Assembly (NCBI RefSeq): GCF_001695835.1
Contig: NZ_MBSO01000007.1
Span: forward strand, 7,501 to 71,500
DNA: 64,000 nt
Direction of reading: 5' to 3'
DNA from: Ensifer sp. LC11
Lineage (GTDB): Bacteria; Pseudomonadota; Alphaproteobacteria; Rhizobiales; Rhizobiaceae
A program made the translations under genes and the position numbers. A model generated the notes under the pieces. The model did no database searches and was not told the DNA's origin. It saw only the letters and a list, made by a program, of their open reading frames with translations. Shown piece after piece: positions 40,101 to 50,013 of the stretch (positions are counted from its first letter, which is position 1; each line of letters begins with the position of its first letter).

Positions 40101-40330
40101 ACAACGAGGGCAGCAAGGCGAAGGAGACCAAATCCGCGGACCAGCTTGCCGACGAATCGCTGAGCGAACTCAGAAAACTGCTCAGCGCCCTGCTTTCGGG
40201 CAAACACGGCTTTGCATCGCGCCTGATCGTACAGAAAGAGCGCGACTATGGCGGTGAGTACGACCACCTGGCACGCGTGGCCGAATGGTCGACAGCCGAT
40301 AGCGACGAGGAGGATGGCGATGAGGGATGA
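37142..40330 (+). CDS. addB: double-strand break repair protein AddB
   Basis: Alphaproteobacterial AddB of 1062 aa, partner of AddA in the AddAB helicase-nuclease that processes broken DNA ends for RecA. The N-terminal region (VPTRRSARVLRSEFVD) is helicase-like with degenerate motifs. The C-terminal RecB-type nuclease is clear around ELIDYKTGSSPSIKEA, with the catalytic Asp-x-Lys, about residues 925-935. It overlaps murU by ATGA at its start and addA at its end, so translation is coupled. Confidence 0.95.
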   Translation: MSVSGRRSNVFTIPPGLPFLKTLAETLCAGSLTPDFRYDPADPLPLAGVTIFVPTRRSARVLRSEFVDLLGGRSTILPTIKALGETDDDSGFFDAEVPAILDLAPPLPGTARLIELGRLILAWRNRLPKVVLDIHAESPLIAPASPADAIWLARNLADLIDAMETEELDWDELDRLDAGEHALWWQLTLEFLKIARHYWPERLEELKQSSPARHRNAILQAETQRIAAGKIEGPIVIAGSTGSIPATAALIAAVQKLPNGTIVLPGLDQTMSDAEWDMIVADAALDGRPDPASRSHPQYGFYRLLKRMAVLRPDVAALASADADLDFRAAILSHALLPAKATNAWTETRNELDSHLLQAAFGDAALIQAANEREEAAAIAVALRLALEGSEDSQAALITPDRNLARRVGSELARFGIEADDSAGTPLSSTPQGSFMRLLLEASLRPGDPVPFAALLKHPLARFGLCRDMMHQGADTLERMALRGSTATVDILALEPLLDAAILQHKTDRHPPEWRAGISDDDLQAARDLARKIGSSVAPLASALTRKRDGSRVFSDEFTFADWATRTGQALEAACIDERGDLGGLWSGEAADTLATLLRGIIETDGQMTADGPQWCDVMEALAASAAVKPRSMRHPRVFIFGALESRLQSMDLVVLGGMNEGNWPGQTANDPFLSRTMKTGIGLEPPERRIGQLAHDFQMACGTRRLIFTRSMRQGATPTVASRWLQRLLALGGERLAEALRANGADYLAWARMLDDGGRQPLAERPAPKPPTELQPRKYSFSEVSRLRRDPYAIYARRILRLHPLLPFNSDPGPAERGTLYHQIVERFVRGGFDLMSPAAEEAMHRLLNEAFDEARLPVHIDTIWRPRFAAVGKAFIEWERDRARWIRRSRTEVPASMELGVADMRLTGIADRLDVLNDGSVELIDYKTGSSPSIKEARVLLDPQLALEAAALKAGAFKDVPPSHPQSLLYVRLKPGARFKSEAVNNEGSKAKETKSADQLADESLSELRKLLSALLSGKHGFASRLIVQKERDYGGEYDHLARVAEWSTADSDEEDGDEG

Positions 40331-43300
40331 CAGCCTCGGTCCCGAACAGGTGACACCGCAGGCCTGGCTCGACTGGACCTCGCGCCGGCAGTCGCTTGCC
40401 TCCGACCCTCAGCGTTCCGCCTGGGTATCCGCCAATGCCGGATCCGGCAAAACCCATGTGCTGACCCAGCGGGTGATCCGGCTGCTGCTTGCCGGCTGCC
40501 GGCCGTCGGCCATTCTCTGCCTGACCTATACCAAAGCGGCAGCCTCCGAGATGTCGAACCGCGTGTTCGAGCGGCTCGCCGAATGGGTAACGCTCGACGA
40601 CGCGACGCTCGAAAAACGGATCGAGGCGATCGAGGGCGAGCGGCCATCGCTCTTCAAGCTTCAGGAAGCACGTCGACTGTTTGCCCGCGCGCTGGAAACG
40701 CCCGGCGGCCTGAAGATCCAGACAATCCACGCCTTCTGCGAGGCGTTGCTGCACCAGTTTCCGCTGGAAGCCAATGTCGCCGGGCATTTCTCGGTTCTTG
40801 ACGACCGCGCAGCCGCGGTGCTTCTGGCCGATGCCCGCCGCATGCTGTTGACCGCAACCGCGGCCAAGGACGATCCCGAGCTGGCGCGGGCCTTCGCGAC
40901 GGTCCTCGACCTTGCCGACGACACGGGCCTGGAAAAACTGCTCGCGGCAATCGTCCAGAACCGGACCTCGATCCAGGCCTTTCTCGAACAAGCCGATGCG
41001 CTCGGTGGCACTGAGGCCGAGTTGCGTCGGGCCCTGAAGCTGGCGCCAGATGAAAGCGCCGACAGCGCGATGGCCGGGATCTGGCCGCTGGCAGGGCTGA
41101 ACGGTCCGGCGCTGGAACGCTACTTCTCGCTCGCCGCAAGCGTCGGCGGAACAAAGGTTCTGGAGTTTTCCGAGGGGTTGAGGACCGTCTCCAAACCGAT
41201 GGATCTCAAAGCGCGCTACGACGGCCTGAGGCATCTGTTCTTCACCGGCACCGGCAAGCCCCGCGCGCAGTCTGCCTTCCTGAACAAGGCGATGCAGCAG
41301 GCGGCTCCCGATCTGGCGGATCTGGTCGACGAGGCCTATCGCCATGTCGTCGCCTACATCGACCATGTCAGCATCCTCAAAATGTTTGAGGCAACGCTTG
41401 CAGCGCTCACCCTCGCAGAAAGGCTCAATGCCGACTACGAGGAGCTCAAACGAAGGCGCAGCCAGCTCGATTTCGAGGATCTGATCAACCGAACGGCGGC
41501 GCTCTTTGCGCGTGGCGACGTCAGTGCCTGGGTGCACTACAAGCTCGACCAGGGCATCGACCATATCCTCGTCGACGAAGCCCAGGATACCAGCCCGGCA
41601 CAATGGACAATTATTCAGGCACTCGCTGCCGACTTCTTTTCCGGCGAAAGCGCCCGCGGCACAGAGCGAACGATGTTTGCCGTCGGCGACGAGAAGCAAT
41701 CGATCTACTCGTTCCAGGGCGCGCGGCCGGAGCGGTTTTCGCGCGAGAGCATCGAGACCGAACGGCGGGTGCGCGATGGCGGCAAGGCGTTTGAGCCGAT
41801 CCGCTTGCAGCTCTCCTTCCGCTCGACGGTCGACGTGCTTTCGGCGGTCGATGCGGTCTTCGCCGATCCGGCGCATGCGCGAGGCTTGAGCGCCCGCAAC
41901 GAGCCGGTGGTTCATGCCTCCAATCGCATCGGTCATCCGGGTGCCGTCGATCTCTGGGACGTGATCGCTTCGCTCCCCCCGGATGCGGACGAGGAGTGGA
42001 CGGCCGCCTTCGACGCAACACCGGAGAGCGCACCGGTCAACGTCCTTGCCCGCCGGGTGGCGGCGGTGCTGGAGCATTGGATCGGCAAGGAGACCATCGT
42101 CGAAAAAGGTGTTCGCCGACCGATGCGTCCAGGCGACGTCATCGTGCTCGTTCGCAAGCGCGACGCCTTCGTCAATGCGCTGACCAGGGCATTGAAGCGT
42201 CGCAACAATATTCCGGTCGCGGGCGCAGACCGTCTGGTACTGACGCGACACATTGCTGTCCAGGACCTGCTCGCACTCGGACGTTTTGTCCTTCTGCCGC
42301 AGGACGATCTGTCACTTGCAGCGCTGCTGAAAAGCCCGCTGTTCAACATCGGTGAGGACGCGCTGTTCGAACTTGCGGCGCGACGCCGCGAGGGCGAAAG
42401 CCTCTGGCAGCGATTGCAGAACGAGGCGGCGGACGAAATCCTGTTTCATTCGACGGCGAGAACGCTGACGTCGCATATCACGCTTGCAAGCCAGCTGGCG
42501 CCGCATGATTTCTATGCCCGCATCCTCGGCGTCCACGGCGGCAGGGCCGCCTTCCTCGCGCGCCTCGGCAGCGAAGTGAGCGATATCCTCGACGAGTTCC
42601 TGACCTTCGCTCTCGACCAGGAACGAACCGGTTTGCCTGGCCTGCAGGCCTTCGTTTCGACGCTGGAAATGGAAGCGCCGACGGTCAAGCGCGAGCAGGA
42701 CAAGGAACGCGACGAGGTCCGGATCATGACGGTGCACGCCGCCAAGGGTCTCGAAGCGCCCGTCGTCTTCCTGGTCGACGGAGGTGGCGCGCCCTTTAGC
42801 AACCAGCATGTCCCCTCTTTGCGCTTCCTGGAGCTGCCGCAGCGCGACAGCACCGTCCTCTCGCTGCCGGTGTGGCGCGCACCAGGCTCGGAATCGAACT
42901 CGCTCGTGGCGGCCGATAACGACCGGTTGAAGACGCTCGCCGAGGAAGAGTATCGCCGCTTGCTCTATGTCGGCATGACGCGCGCCGCCGACCGCCTGAT
43001 CGTCTGCGGCTACCGCGGACAACGGGCCGTCGCCGATACGTGGCACGCCATGGTTCAGGCGAGCCTTGCCCAGGACGAAAAGGGTCGAGGCCGCTCGACC
43101 ACGTTCCACGCGGGCAATGAAGAATGGGCAGGCCATGCCTGGCGCGAGACGCAGGTTGATCGTGACATTCCCTTGAGCGACGCACCGTCGGTCGAGCACG
43201 GTCGCCCGGCAACCGGATTGCCAAAAGCACTTTCGACGCCGCTGCCGCCACAGAAACGCTTGCCGCGGCCGCTGAGCCCCTCCGGCATCGGCATCGCCGT

Positions 43301-43886
43301 CGATGAGGACGATGGCGAGGCGCTGGTCGGATCGGCTCTCTTTTCCGAAAAGGCCCCGGCCAACCTTTCTATGCTGCGTGGCGCCATCCTGCACCGCCTG
43401 CTGCAGGTGCTGCCGTCCCTCGCCAGTGATGATCGTCGTGCGGCGGCCGAACGCTATCTTGCCCGCTCCGTGCCGCGCTGGTCGGCGGAACAGCGCGCGG
43501 CGGTGATTGCCGGCGTCGAGAGCGTGCTCGACCACCCCGATCTTGGCGCGCTTTTCTCCGAAAGCAGCCGGGCCGAGATCTCGGTCATGGGCACACTCAC
43601 GCTCGGCAAGCGCGATCACGCCGTCTCCGGGCGCATCGACCGCCTGGCGGTCAGCGCTGGCATTGTAACGATTGCCGATTTCAAGACGAACAGGCAGGTA
43701 CCGGCATCACCGGAAGATGTTCCCTTTGCCTATAGGGCGCAGCTGGCGATCTACCGCGAGCTGTTGCGGCCGCTCTATCCCGGACACGCGTTCCGATGCG
43801 TGCTGATCTTCACCGAAGGGCCGGCAATCCACGTCGTTACGGATCAGGCGCTCGACAGGAGCCTTGAAGACCTCGCGACAAAGTGA
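40320..43886 (+). CDS. addA: double-strand break repair helicase-nuclease AddA
   Basis: UvrD-family helicase with C-terminal nuclease, 1188 aa. Walker A is SANAGSGKTHVL, Walker B LVDEAQDTSP, motif III VGDEKQSIYSFQGA, motif IV SFRST, motif V HAAKGLEAPVVFLVD and motif VI RLLYVGMTRA. The nuclease triad appears in GRIDRLAV and IADFKTNR near the C-terminus. ATG 40320 was chosen because GAGGAGG at 40305-40311 is well spaced for it and too close to the ATG at 40314. It overlaps the addB end by 11 bp. Confidence 0.96.
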   Translation: MRDDSLGPEQVTPQAWLDWTSRRQSLASDPQRSAWVSANAGSGKTHVLTQRVIRLLLAGCRPSAILCLTYTKAAASEMSNRVFERLAEWVTLDDATLEKRIEAIEGERPSLFKLQEARRLFARALETPGGLKIQTIHAFCEALLHQFPLEANVAGHFSVLDDRAAAVLLADARRMLLTATAAKDDPELARAFATVLDLADDTGLEKLLAAIVQNRTSIQAFLEQADALGGTEAELRRALKLAPDESADSAMAGIWPLAGLNGPALERYFSLAASVGGTKVLEFSEGLRTVSKPMDLKARYDGLRHLFFTGTGKPRAQSAFLNKAMQQAAPDLADLVDEAYRHVVAYIDHVSILKMFEATLAALTLAERLNADYEELKRRRSQLDFEDLINRTAALFARGDVSAWVHYKLDQGIDHILVDEAQDTSPAQWTIIQALAADFFSGESARGTERTMFAVGDEKQSIYSFQGARPERFSRESIETERRVRDGGKAFEPIRLQLSFRSTVDVLSAVDAVFADPAHARGLSARNEPVVHASNRIGHPGAVDLWDVIASLPPDADEEWTAAFDATPESAPVNVLARRVAAVLEHWIGKETIVEKGVRRPMRPGDVIVLVRKRDAFVNALTRALKRRNNIPVAGADRLVLTRHIAVQDLLALGRFVLLPQDDLSLAALLKSPLFNIGEDALFELAARRREGESLWQRLQNEAADEILFHSTARTLTSHITLASQLAPHDFYARILGVHGGRAAFLARLGSEVSDILDEFLTFALDQERTGLPGLQAFVSTLEMEAPTVKREQDKERDEVRIMTVHAAKGLEAPVVFLVDGGGAPFSNQHVPSLRFLELPQRDSTVLSLPVWRAPGSESNSLVAADNDRLKTLAEEEYRRLLYVGMTRAADRLIVCGYRGQRAVADTWHAMVQASLAQDEKGRGRSTTFHAGNEEWAGHAWRETQVDRDIPLSDAPSVEHGRPATGLPKALSTPLPPQKRLPRPLSPSGIGIAVDEDDGEALVGSALFSEKAPANLSMLRGAILHRLLQVLPSLASDDRRAAAERYLARSVPRWSAEQRAAVIAGVESVLDHPDLGALFSESSRAEISVMGTLTLGKRDHAVSGRIDRLAVSAGIVTIADFKTNRQVPASPEDVPFAYRAQLAIYRELLRPLYPGHAFRCVLIFTEGPAIHVVTDQALDRSLEDLATK

Positions 43887-43972
43887 GATACCGGATATTG
43901 AAAATCCAGCGCGTCCCTCTCACATGAGACACAACATCTGGACACTCCCATTCCGAACGCAAGGAGCAGCCT

Positions 43973-44296
43973 ATGGCTACTGTAAAAGTCGATACGTCCA
44001 ATTTTCAGCAGGAAGTGCTGAACTCCGCCGAGCCGGTGGTTGTCGATTTCTGGGCTGAATGGTGCGGCCCGTGCAAAATGATCGCACCGAGCCTCGAGGA
44101 AATCTCGAACGAGCTCGCCGGCAAGGTCAAGGTTGTGAAGCTCAACATCGATGAGAACCCGGAACTGGCCGCCCAGTACGGCGTACGTTCGATCCCGACG
44201 CTCGCCATGTTCAAGGCTGGCGAAGTGGCCGATATCAAGGTTGGCGCAGCACCGAAGACAGCGCTTTCGTCGTGGATCTCTACTGCAGTCGCCTGA
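43973..44296 (+). CDS. trxA: thioredoxin 1
   Basis: Cytosolic disulfide reductase of 107 aa with the classical active site WCGPCK (Cys31, Cys34), cis-proline loop RSIPTLAMF and the buried Asp in VVVDFWAEW. Gene position directly after addA is conserved in Rhizobiaceae, though the 86-bp gap and its own ribosome-binding site (AAGGAG) suggest separate transcription. Followed by a strong terminator. Confidence 0.97.
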   Translation: MATVKVDTSNFQQEVLNSAEPVVVDFWAEWCGPCKMIAPSLEEISNELAGKVKVVKLNIDENPELAAQYGVRSIPTLAMFKAGEVADIKVGAAPKTALSSWISTAVA

Positions 44297-44318
44297 GGCT
44301 TCCTGCTGAAATGCTTAA

Positions 44319-44343
44319 AAGCCCGGCATTGCCGGGCTTTTTT
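44319..44343 (+). terminator. intrinsic terminator of trxA
   Basis: Compact hairpin with arms GCCCGGC and GCCGGGC around ATT (44321-44337), followed by a run of six T and flanked upstream by A-residues. With the upstream AAAA it could serve both strands, including the convergent folC. Confidence 0.93.
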
Positions 44344-44388
44344 CATGTCATCTTGCTGTCATTCAGGGCGGCGAAAGCGAACCCGCGA

Positions 44389-45732
44389 TCACTTCGGCGG
44401 CGTGCCGTTGTCCGCGAGTACATCGCCCACCAGATAGAGCGAACCGCCGATCAGGATACGCGGCGGCACCGGATCGTCGTCGACCAGATTGGCGATGACG
44501 GTCAGCGCTTCGGCTACGGAAGAAACGGCTGAGGTTTCGAAGCCGACGGCAGCCGCATCGGTTGCGAGCGCTACCGGATCGAGCCCGGCGTCCGATCCCC
44601 GGATCGGCACCGTGAAGACCTGTTCAGCGAGATCGTGGAAGGCGCGGAAATAGCCGACCGGATCCTTGGTGTTGATCATGCCGATGATCAGAAACAGAGG
44701 CCGCGACTCGCGCTCTTCGAAGGTCGCCATCGCTTCGGCGATCACCTGGCCGGCGCCGGGATTGTGGCCGCCATCGACCCAGATTTCTGCGTCGGAAGGG
44801 CCGTAATGCGTGAGCTTGCCGCTGGTAAGCCGCTGCAGACGCCCCGGCCACTCGACACGGGCAAGCCCCTTCTCGATCGCCGCTTCAGAGATATCAAAAC
44901 CGGCGGCCCGAACGGCGCGGATTGCAGCGGCAGCATTGGCATACTGGTGACGCCCCGGCAGCTTCGGCAACGGCAGATCGGCAAGACCGCCTTCGTCCTG
45001 GTAGACGAGACGGCCGAATTCTTCATGGGCCATGAAGTCCTGGCCATAGACGAACATCGGGCAGCCCAATCGTTCTGCCGTCGATACCAGCACGTCGCGC
45101 GCCGTCTCTTCTTCCTGTTGGCCGATGACCACCGGGCACCCGCGCTTCATGATGCCGGCCTTTTCCGCCGCGATCAGTTCCACCCGGTCGCCGAGATAGG
45201 CCTGATGATCGAGTGAGATCGGCATGATGACGGAGACCGCCGGGCGGGCAATCACATTGGTGGCGTCGAAGCGGCCGCCAAGGCCCACCTCGATGATCGC
45301 CACATCCGCCGGATGCTCGGCAAAGAGCAGGAAGGTAACGGCCGTCAGAATCTCGAAAACAGTGATCTTCTCGCCGCCATTGGCTTCGGCGACACGGCGT
45401 ACCGCATCGGCAAGAACCGGGTCGCTGACAAGTCGTCCCTTACCGCCCTTGACGCCAAGACGATAACGCTCGTGCCAATTGACGAGGTGCGGCGAGGTAT
45501 GAACGTGCACGCTCAGACCTGCGGCTTCGAGGATTGCCCGCGAAAACGCCGTTGCCGACCCCTTGCCGTTGGTGCCGGCAACATGGATCACCGGCGGCAG
45601 GCGATCCTGCGGGTTGCCGAGCGCGGCGAGAAGCCGGGTTATTCTGTCCAGTGACAGGTCGAACCCTTTCGGGTGCAGCGCGAGAAGTTTTTCGATCTCG
45701 TAGCCTGCTTCGCTGGCTTCCACCGCTGTCAT
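44389..45732 (-). CDS. folC: folylpolyglutamate synthase/dihydrofolate synthase
   Basis: Mur-ligase-fold enzyme of 447 aa that adds glutamate to dihydropteroate and folates. P-loop HVAGTNGKGSA, the HTSPHLVNWHERYR segment, EVGLGGRFDATN and the C-terminal DGGHNPGA motif are present. The start was set at MTAVEASEAG, preceded by GGGGCGGG. A further in-frame ATG 36 bases upstream has its GGAG adjoining the codon and is less likely. Last gene of the trpFBA-accD-folC strand. Confidence 0.95.
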   Translation of the reverse strand: MTAVEASEAGYEIEKLLALHPKGFDLSLDRITRLLAALGNPQDRLPPVIHVAGTNGKGSATAFSRAILEAAGLSVHVHTSPHLVNWHERYRLGVKGGKGRLVSDPVLADAVRRVAEANGGEKITVFEILTAVTFLLFAEHPADVAIIEVGLGGRFDATNVIARPAVSVIMPISLDHQAYLGDRVELIAAEKAGIMKRGCPVVIGQQEEETARDVLVSTAERLGCPMFVYGQDFMAHEEFGRLVYQDEGGLADLPLPKLPGRHQYANAAAAIRAVRAAGFDISEAAIEKGLARVEWPGRLQRLTSGKLTHYGPSDAEIWVDGGHNPGAGQVIAEAMATFEERESRPLFLIIGMINTKDPVGYFRAFHDLAEQVFTVPIRGSDAGLDPVALATDAAAVGFETSAVSSVAEALTVIANLVDDDPVPPRILIGGSLYLVGDVLADNGTPPK

Positions 45733-45848
45733 CTCATCCCGCCCCGACACGATCGAATGCTGCGGCATCTCCGTCTGTTCGCAGCACGGAAATGCCCTGT
45801 CTGCTTTGCTTGCGCAGCAATTATCGGAAACTGCTGCGCAAACAGATA

Positions 45849-46763
45849 TTAGGCGCTTGCCGCGACCGGCAAGGCGGCCGGCTGCGTTCCACCGTTGAGC
45901 TTAGAGGCTTCCGCCGGCTTCTTCAGCAGAATCTTTAGAACCCGAGCGAGCGTCGACGGCAGATCATGGCGCTTGACCACCATGTCGACCATGCCGTGCT
46001 CCAGAAGATACTCGGAGGTCTGGAAGCCTTCCGGCAGCTTCTCGCGCAGGGTCTGTTCGATCACGCGCTTGCCGGCAAAGCCGATTTCAGCACCCGGTTC
46101 TGCCATGTGGACGTCGCCGAGCATGGCATAGGAAGCGGTGACGCCGCCGGTCGTCGGGTTGGTGAGCACGACGATGTAGGGAAGGCCCGCTTCTTTCAGC
46201 ATATTGACGGCAACAGTGGTGCGCGGCAGCTGCATCAGCGACAGGATGCCTTCCTGCATGCGGGCACCACCCGAAGCCGGGAAGATAACCAGCGGGCATT
46301 TCTCTGCAATCGCCTTTTCGAAGGCCTTGATGATCGCTTCGCCGGCAGCCATGCCGAGCGAGCCGCCGATGAAGTTGAACTCGTGAACGACGGCAACGAG
46401 CTTGACGCCCTGGACGCGGCCGAGACCGGCAACGATCGTGTCTTCGAGCTCGGTCTTGGCGCGGCTGTCGCGCAGACGATCCGAATACTTCTTGGAATCG
46501 CGGAACTTCAGCGGGTCCTGGGCAACCTTCGGCTGCGGCAGCGCCTCATAGATGCCGCCGTCGAACAGATCCTTCAGCCGGGCCTTGGCCGGCATCTTCA
46601 TGTGGAAGCCCGACTGCGGAATGACCCACTTGTTCTCTTCGAGATCGCGGTGGAACACCATCTCGCCGGTTTCCGGGCACTTGATCCAGAGGTTTTCCGG
46701 AACTTCCCGGCGGCCCAGCATCGAGTTGATCTTCGGCCGAACGTAATTTGTGATCCAGTTCAC
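45849..46763 (-). CDS. accD: acetyl-CoA carboxylase carboxyltransferase subunit beta
   Basis: Beta subunit of 304 aa that with AccA transfers carboxyl from biotin to acetyl-CoA in fatty acid synthesis. The carboxyltransferase core is intact ([50 protein letters not shown]). The N-terminal zinc ribbon is degenerate: in [14 protein letters not shown] and following only one of the four cysteines expected in E. coli AccD remains. The gene lies 50 bp downstream of trpA and 116 bp before folC. Confidence 0.95.
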   Translation of the reverse strand: MNWITNYVRPKINSMLGRREVPENLWIKCPETGEMVFHRDLEENKWVIPQSGFHMKMPAKARLKDLFDGGIYEALPQPKVAQDPLKFRDSKKYSDRLRDSRAKTELEDTIVAGLGRVQGVKLVAVVHEFNFIGGSLGMAAGEAIIKAFEKAIAEKCPLVIFPASGGARMQEGILSLMQLPRTTVAVNMLKEAGLPYIVVLTNPTTGGVTASYAMLGDVHMAEPGAEIGFAGKRVIEQTLREKLPEGFQTSEYLLEHGMVDMVVKRHDLPSTLARVLKILLKKPAEASKLNGGTQPAALPVAASA

Positions 46764-46813
46764 TTAGTAACTCCTGAAGATTTCCTTCGGGTTGTGCGCG
46801 CTAATATAGGCAA

Positions 46814-47653
46814 TTATTCGGCTGCTGCGAGCCGTGCGGACCGCACGCCTGCCGAGAGCCCTCTGACCAGCGCTTCGACACCCGGAACCGTCGCGTCGGT
46901 CGCCTTGCCCTCTTCGGTCAGGCTCGACGCGATCTGGTTGACGATCGCCGTACCGACGACCACGCCATCGGCGGATGCACCGATGGCCCTTGCATGGTCC
47001 GCCGTCTTGACGCCGAAACCGACGCAGACGGGCAGGTTGGTATGCGCCTTGATACGCGCGACGGCGCCGCCAATCAAAGACGGATCGGGCAGCGCCGAGC
47101 CGGTGATGCCGTTCATCGACACGTAATAGACGAAGCCGGAGGTATTTTCGAGCACCTTCGGCAGACGACGATCGTCCGTGGTCGGCGTCGCAAGGCGAAT
47201 GAAGTTGATGCCCTTCTCAAGAGCCGGGATGCAGAGCTCATCGTCCATTTCCGGCGGCAGATCGACGACGATCAGGCCATCAATGCCGGCCGCGAGCGCA
47301 TCGGTCAGGAACCGGTCGACGCCGTAGATATAGATCGGATTGTAGTATCCCATCAGCACGATCGGCGTGCGCTGGTCGTCCTCGCGGAAACGGCGGGCGA
47401 TCTCAAGCGTCTTTGCAAGCGTCTGGCCACCCTTCAGCGAGCGCTGACCGGCGAGCTGGATTGCCGGGCCATCGGCCATCGGGTCCGAGAAGGGCATGCC
47501 GAGCTCGATGACGTCGGCACCTGACTTCGGCAGCGCCTTCATGATCGAAAGCGATGTTTCGAAATCCGGATCGCCGGCCATGAAGTAGGTGACGAGGACC
47601 GGACGCCCTTCGGCCGCCACATCGGCAAATCTCTTGTCCATGCGTGCGGTCAT
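46814..47653 (-). CDS. trpA: tryptophan synthase alpha chain
   Basis: TIM-barrel subunit of 279 aa that cleaves indole-3-glycerol phosphate to indole. Catalytic Glu and Asp are in [16 protein letters not shown], and the phosphate site in [13 protein letters not shown] and [11 protein letters not shown]. It follows trpB by four bases, and the product indole is channelled to TrpB. Confidence 0.97.
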   Translation of the reverse strand: MTARMDKRFADVAAEGRPVLVTYFMAGDPDFETSLSIMKALPKSGADVIELGMPFSDPMADGPAIQLAGQRSLKGGQTLAKTLEIARRFREDDQRTPIVLMGYYNPIYIYGVDRFLTDALAAGIDGLIVVDLPPEMDDELCIPALEKGINFIRLATPTTDDRRLPKVLENTSGFVYYVSMNGITGSALPDPSLIGGAVARIKAHTNLPVCVGFGVKTADHARAIGASADGVVVGTAIVNQIASSLTEEGKATDATVPGVEALVRGLSAGVRSARLAAAE

Positions 47654-47657
47654 GATC

Positions 47658-48878
47658 TTACAGCCCCATTCCCAAAATCTTGCCGACGGTGAAGATGTCC
47701 TTGTCGCCGCGGCCGGAGAGGTTCATCAGGATGATCTCGTCCTTGCCCATCTTCGGCGCGCGCTTGATGACTTCGGCCAGCGCATGCGACGGCTCGAGCG
47801 CCGGGATGATACCTTCAAGACGGGTCAGCGTCTGGAAGGCTTCGAGCGCCTCGTGGTCCATGATCGGCACGTATTCGACGCGGCCGACATCGTTCAACCA
47901 GGCATGCTCCGGGCCGATGCCGGGGTAGTCGAGGCCGGCCGAAATCGAATGACCTTCCTTGATCTGGCCGTCGCCGTCCTGCAGCAGATAGGTGCGGTTG
48001 CCGTGCAGCACGCCGGGCGAACCGGCCGTGATCGAGGCGCAATGCTCGTCGCCCTCGATGCCCTTGCCGCCGGCTTCGACGCCGACGATCTTGACGCTGT
48101 CATCATCGAGGAACGGATGGAAGATGCCGATGGCGTTGGAGCCACCGCCGACGGCGGCAACGACGAGATCGGGAAGCCGGCCCTCGGCGGCAAGCATCTG
48201 TTCCTTGGCTTCCTGGCCGATGACGGCCTGGAAGTCGCGAACCATCTCCGGATACGGATGCGGGCCGGCGGCCGTGCCGATCAGGTAATAGGTGTCTTCG
48301 ACATTGGTGACCCAGTCACGCAGCGCCTCGTTCATCGCGTCCTTGAGCGTGCCGCTGCCGGCGGTCACCGGCTTTACCTCGGCACCGAGCAGCTTCATGC
48401 GGAAGACGTTCGGCGCCTGGCGCTCGACATCGGTCGCGCCCATGTAGACGACGCAGGGCAGGCCGAAGCGGGCAGCAACTGTCGCCGAAGCGACACCATG
48501 CTGGCCGGCACCGGTCTCGGCGATGATGCGGGTCTTGCCCATGCGCTTGGCGAGCAGGATCTGGCCGATGCAATTGTTGATCTTGTGCGAGCCGGTGTGG
48601 TTCAGCTCTTCGCGCTTGAAGTAGATCTTGGCGCCGCCAAGCTCGGCGGTCAGTCGTTCGGCAAAATAGAGCGGGCTCGGCCGGCCGATGTAATGGGCAC
48701 CGAGATGCTCCAGTTCCGCCTTGAAGGCCGGATCGTTCTTCGCCTTGTCCCACTCGTCCTGCAGGTCGAGGATCAGCGGCATCAGGGTCTCGGCCACGAA
48801 ACGGCCGCCAAAAATGCCGAAACGACCGTCTTCATCCGGGCCGCCCCGGAAGGAATTCAACTTTGGCGCCTGGTTCAC
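47658..48878 (-). CDS. trpB: tryptophan synthase beta chain
   Basis: PLP-dependent subunit of 406 aa joining indole and serine. The Schiff-base lysine is in [10 protein letters not shown], the PLP phosphate loop in [11 protein letters not shown] and the carboxylate site in [10 protein letters not shown]. The start overlaps the trpF stop as ATGA. The trpF-trpB-trpA order is typical of alphaproteobacteria, with trpE, trpD and trpC elsewhere. Confidence 0.98.
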   Translation of the reverse strand: MNQAPKLNSFRGGPDEDGRFGIFGGRFVAETLMPLILDLQDEWDKAKNDPAFKAELEHLGAHYIGRPSPLYFAERLTAELGGAKIYFKREELNHTGSHKINNCIGQILLAKRMGKTRIIAETGAGQHGVASATVAARFGLPCVVYMGATDVERQAPNVFRMKLLGAEVKPVTAGSGTLKDAMNEALRDWVTNVEDTYYLIGTAAGPHPYPEMVRDFQAVIGQEAKEQMLAAEGRLPDLVVAAVGGGSNAIGIFHPFLDDDSVKIVGVEAGGKGIEGDEHCASITAGSPGVLHGNRTYLLQDGDGQIKEGHSISAGLDYPGIGPEHAWLNDVGRVEYVPIMDHEALEAFQTLTRLEGIIPALEPSHALAEVIKRAPKMGKDEIILMNLSGRGDKDIFTVGKILGMGL

Positions 48879-49549
48879 GTCCTGCTCCCTGACCGTGGCA
48901 TGCCCGCCTCCGCCTGGCGAACGGCATTGAAAAACGATTCCATGAGCTTCAGATCCTTGACGCCCGGCGCGCTCTCGACGCCGGAGGAGATATCGATGGC
49001 GCGGGCGCGGGTCTGCGCCATGGCCTCGCCGATGTTGTCGGCATTGAGACCTCCGGAAAGCATGTAATCGACGCTTCCGTCAAGCGCGTCGAGCAGCTTC
49101 CAGTCAAAGGAAACGCCGTTGCCACCGGGCAAATCCGACCCCACGGGGGCTTTGGCGTCGAAGAGGAAGCGATCGGCGATGCCGATATAGGCGTCGATCT
49201 TTTCGAGGTCGGCAGCGTCGCGGACCGAAAAAACCTTCATGACGGGAAGGCCGTACATCGCCTTGACCGTCAGCAGGCGTTCCGGGCTTTCGCCGCCGTG
49301 CAATTGCAGGATATCCGGGTTCAGCGCCGAGACGATTTCATCAAGTTCGTCGTTGTCGGCGTTGACCGTGACCGCGACGATCTTCGCCTGGCCGCGGATG
49401 CGCTCTGCCAGGCGACCGGCGTCGTCGGGTTCGATGTTCCTGGGGCTCTTGGCGAAAAAGATGAAGCCGGTATGCGACGCGCCGAGCGCGACAGCGCGCT
49501 CCAACGCTTCCGCGGTCTTCAGCCCGCATATCTTCACTTCGGTTTTCAT
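48875..49549 (-). CDS. trpF: phosphoribosylanthranilate isomerase
   Basis: TIM-barrel isomerase of 224 aa for the third step of tryptophan synthesis. The start [12 protein letters not shown] carries the catalytic Cys, FVNADN is replaced here by [11 protein letters not shown], and the general acid Asp lies in [10 protein letters not shown]. The phosphate-binding [14 protein letters not shown] is clear. Start at ATG 49549. An upstream extension of 50 residues is unconserved and arginine-rich. Confidence 0.95.
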   Translation of the reverse strand: MKTEVKICGLKTAEALERAVALGASHTGFIFFAKSPRNIEPDDAGRLAERIRGQAKIVAVTVNADNDELDEIVSALNPDILQLHGGESPERLLTVKAMYGLPVMKVFSVRDAADLEKIDAYIGIADRFLFDAKAPVGSDLPGGNGVSFDWKLLDALDGSVDYMLSGGLNADNIGEAMAQTRARAIDISSGVESAPGVKDLKLMESFFNAVRQAEAGMPRSGSRT

Positions 49550-49773
49550 GAGAAGCGACCTTGCATGAAATGTCACGGGAGTCGAGCCAAAAAACCGACG
49601 CAAAACACACCGGCAAGCGGCCTTGAAGCCGCTGCGCAGCCTCGTCCGTAGTGACATATCGACGGCCGTCTCGTCACTTTCAACGGCACCGACCAACAAA
49701 CCTCAGAAGCGTTCAGCCTCTTGCGCGGCCGACTGGTTTTCACCATATGGATTTTACCACAATGGAGAGACTG

Positions 49774-49971
49774 ATGCGCCTGTTGCTCGCGCTTATCCTG
49801 CCCTGGCTGCAGTTTTTTACCATCGGCCGCCCTTTGGCCGGCCTCGTCTGCCTGATCCTGCAGCTCACCCTGATCGGCTGGGTTCCGGCGGCAATCTGGT
49901 CGGTCTATGCGCTCAGCCAATACAAGACCGATGAGAAGATCCGCGACGCGCTTTCGCGCCAACGCGCATAA
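49774..49971 (+). CDS. small Pmp3/YqaE-like membrane protein
   Basis: Membrane protein of 65 aa with two hydrophobic helices, LLLALILPWLQFFTIG and VCLILQLTLIGWVPAAIWSVYAL, in the layout of the Pmp3/YqaE family of stress-linked plasma-membrane proteolipids. The start ATG has GGAG six bases upstream. Longer in-frame starts exist but lack such a site. It stands alone between trpF (divergent) and the metalloprotease gene (convergent). Function in bacteria is not settled. Confidence 0.8.
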   Translation: MRLLLALILPWLQFFTIGRPLAGLVCLILQLTLIGWVPAAIWSVYALSQYKTDEKIRDALSRQRA

Positions 49972-50013
49972 CGGCAACGGGTCCGCAGCACCGTCGCCAG
50001 CCGACCTTCTGGT

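Noticed and set aside
40182-42251. 689-codon minus-strand frame across addB and addA
   Set aside because: Shadow of AddA. The AddA helicase motifs occupy the same bases on the plus strand.
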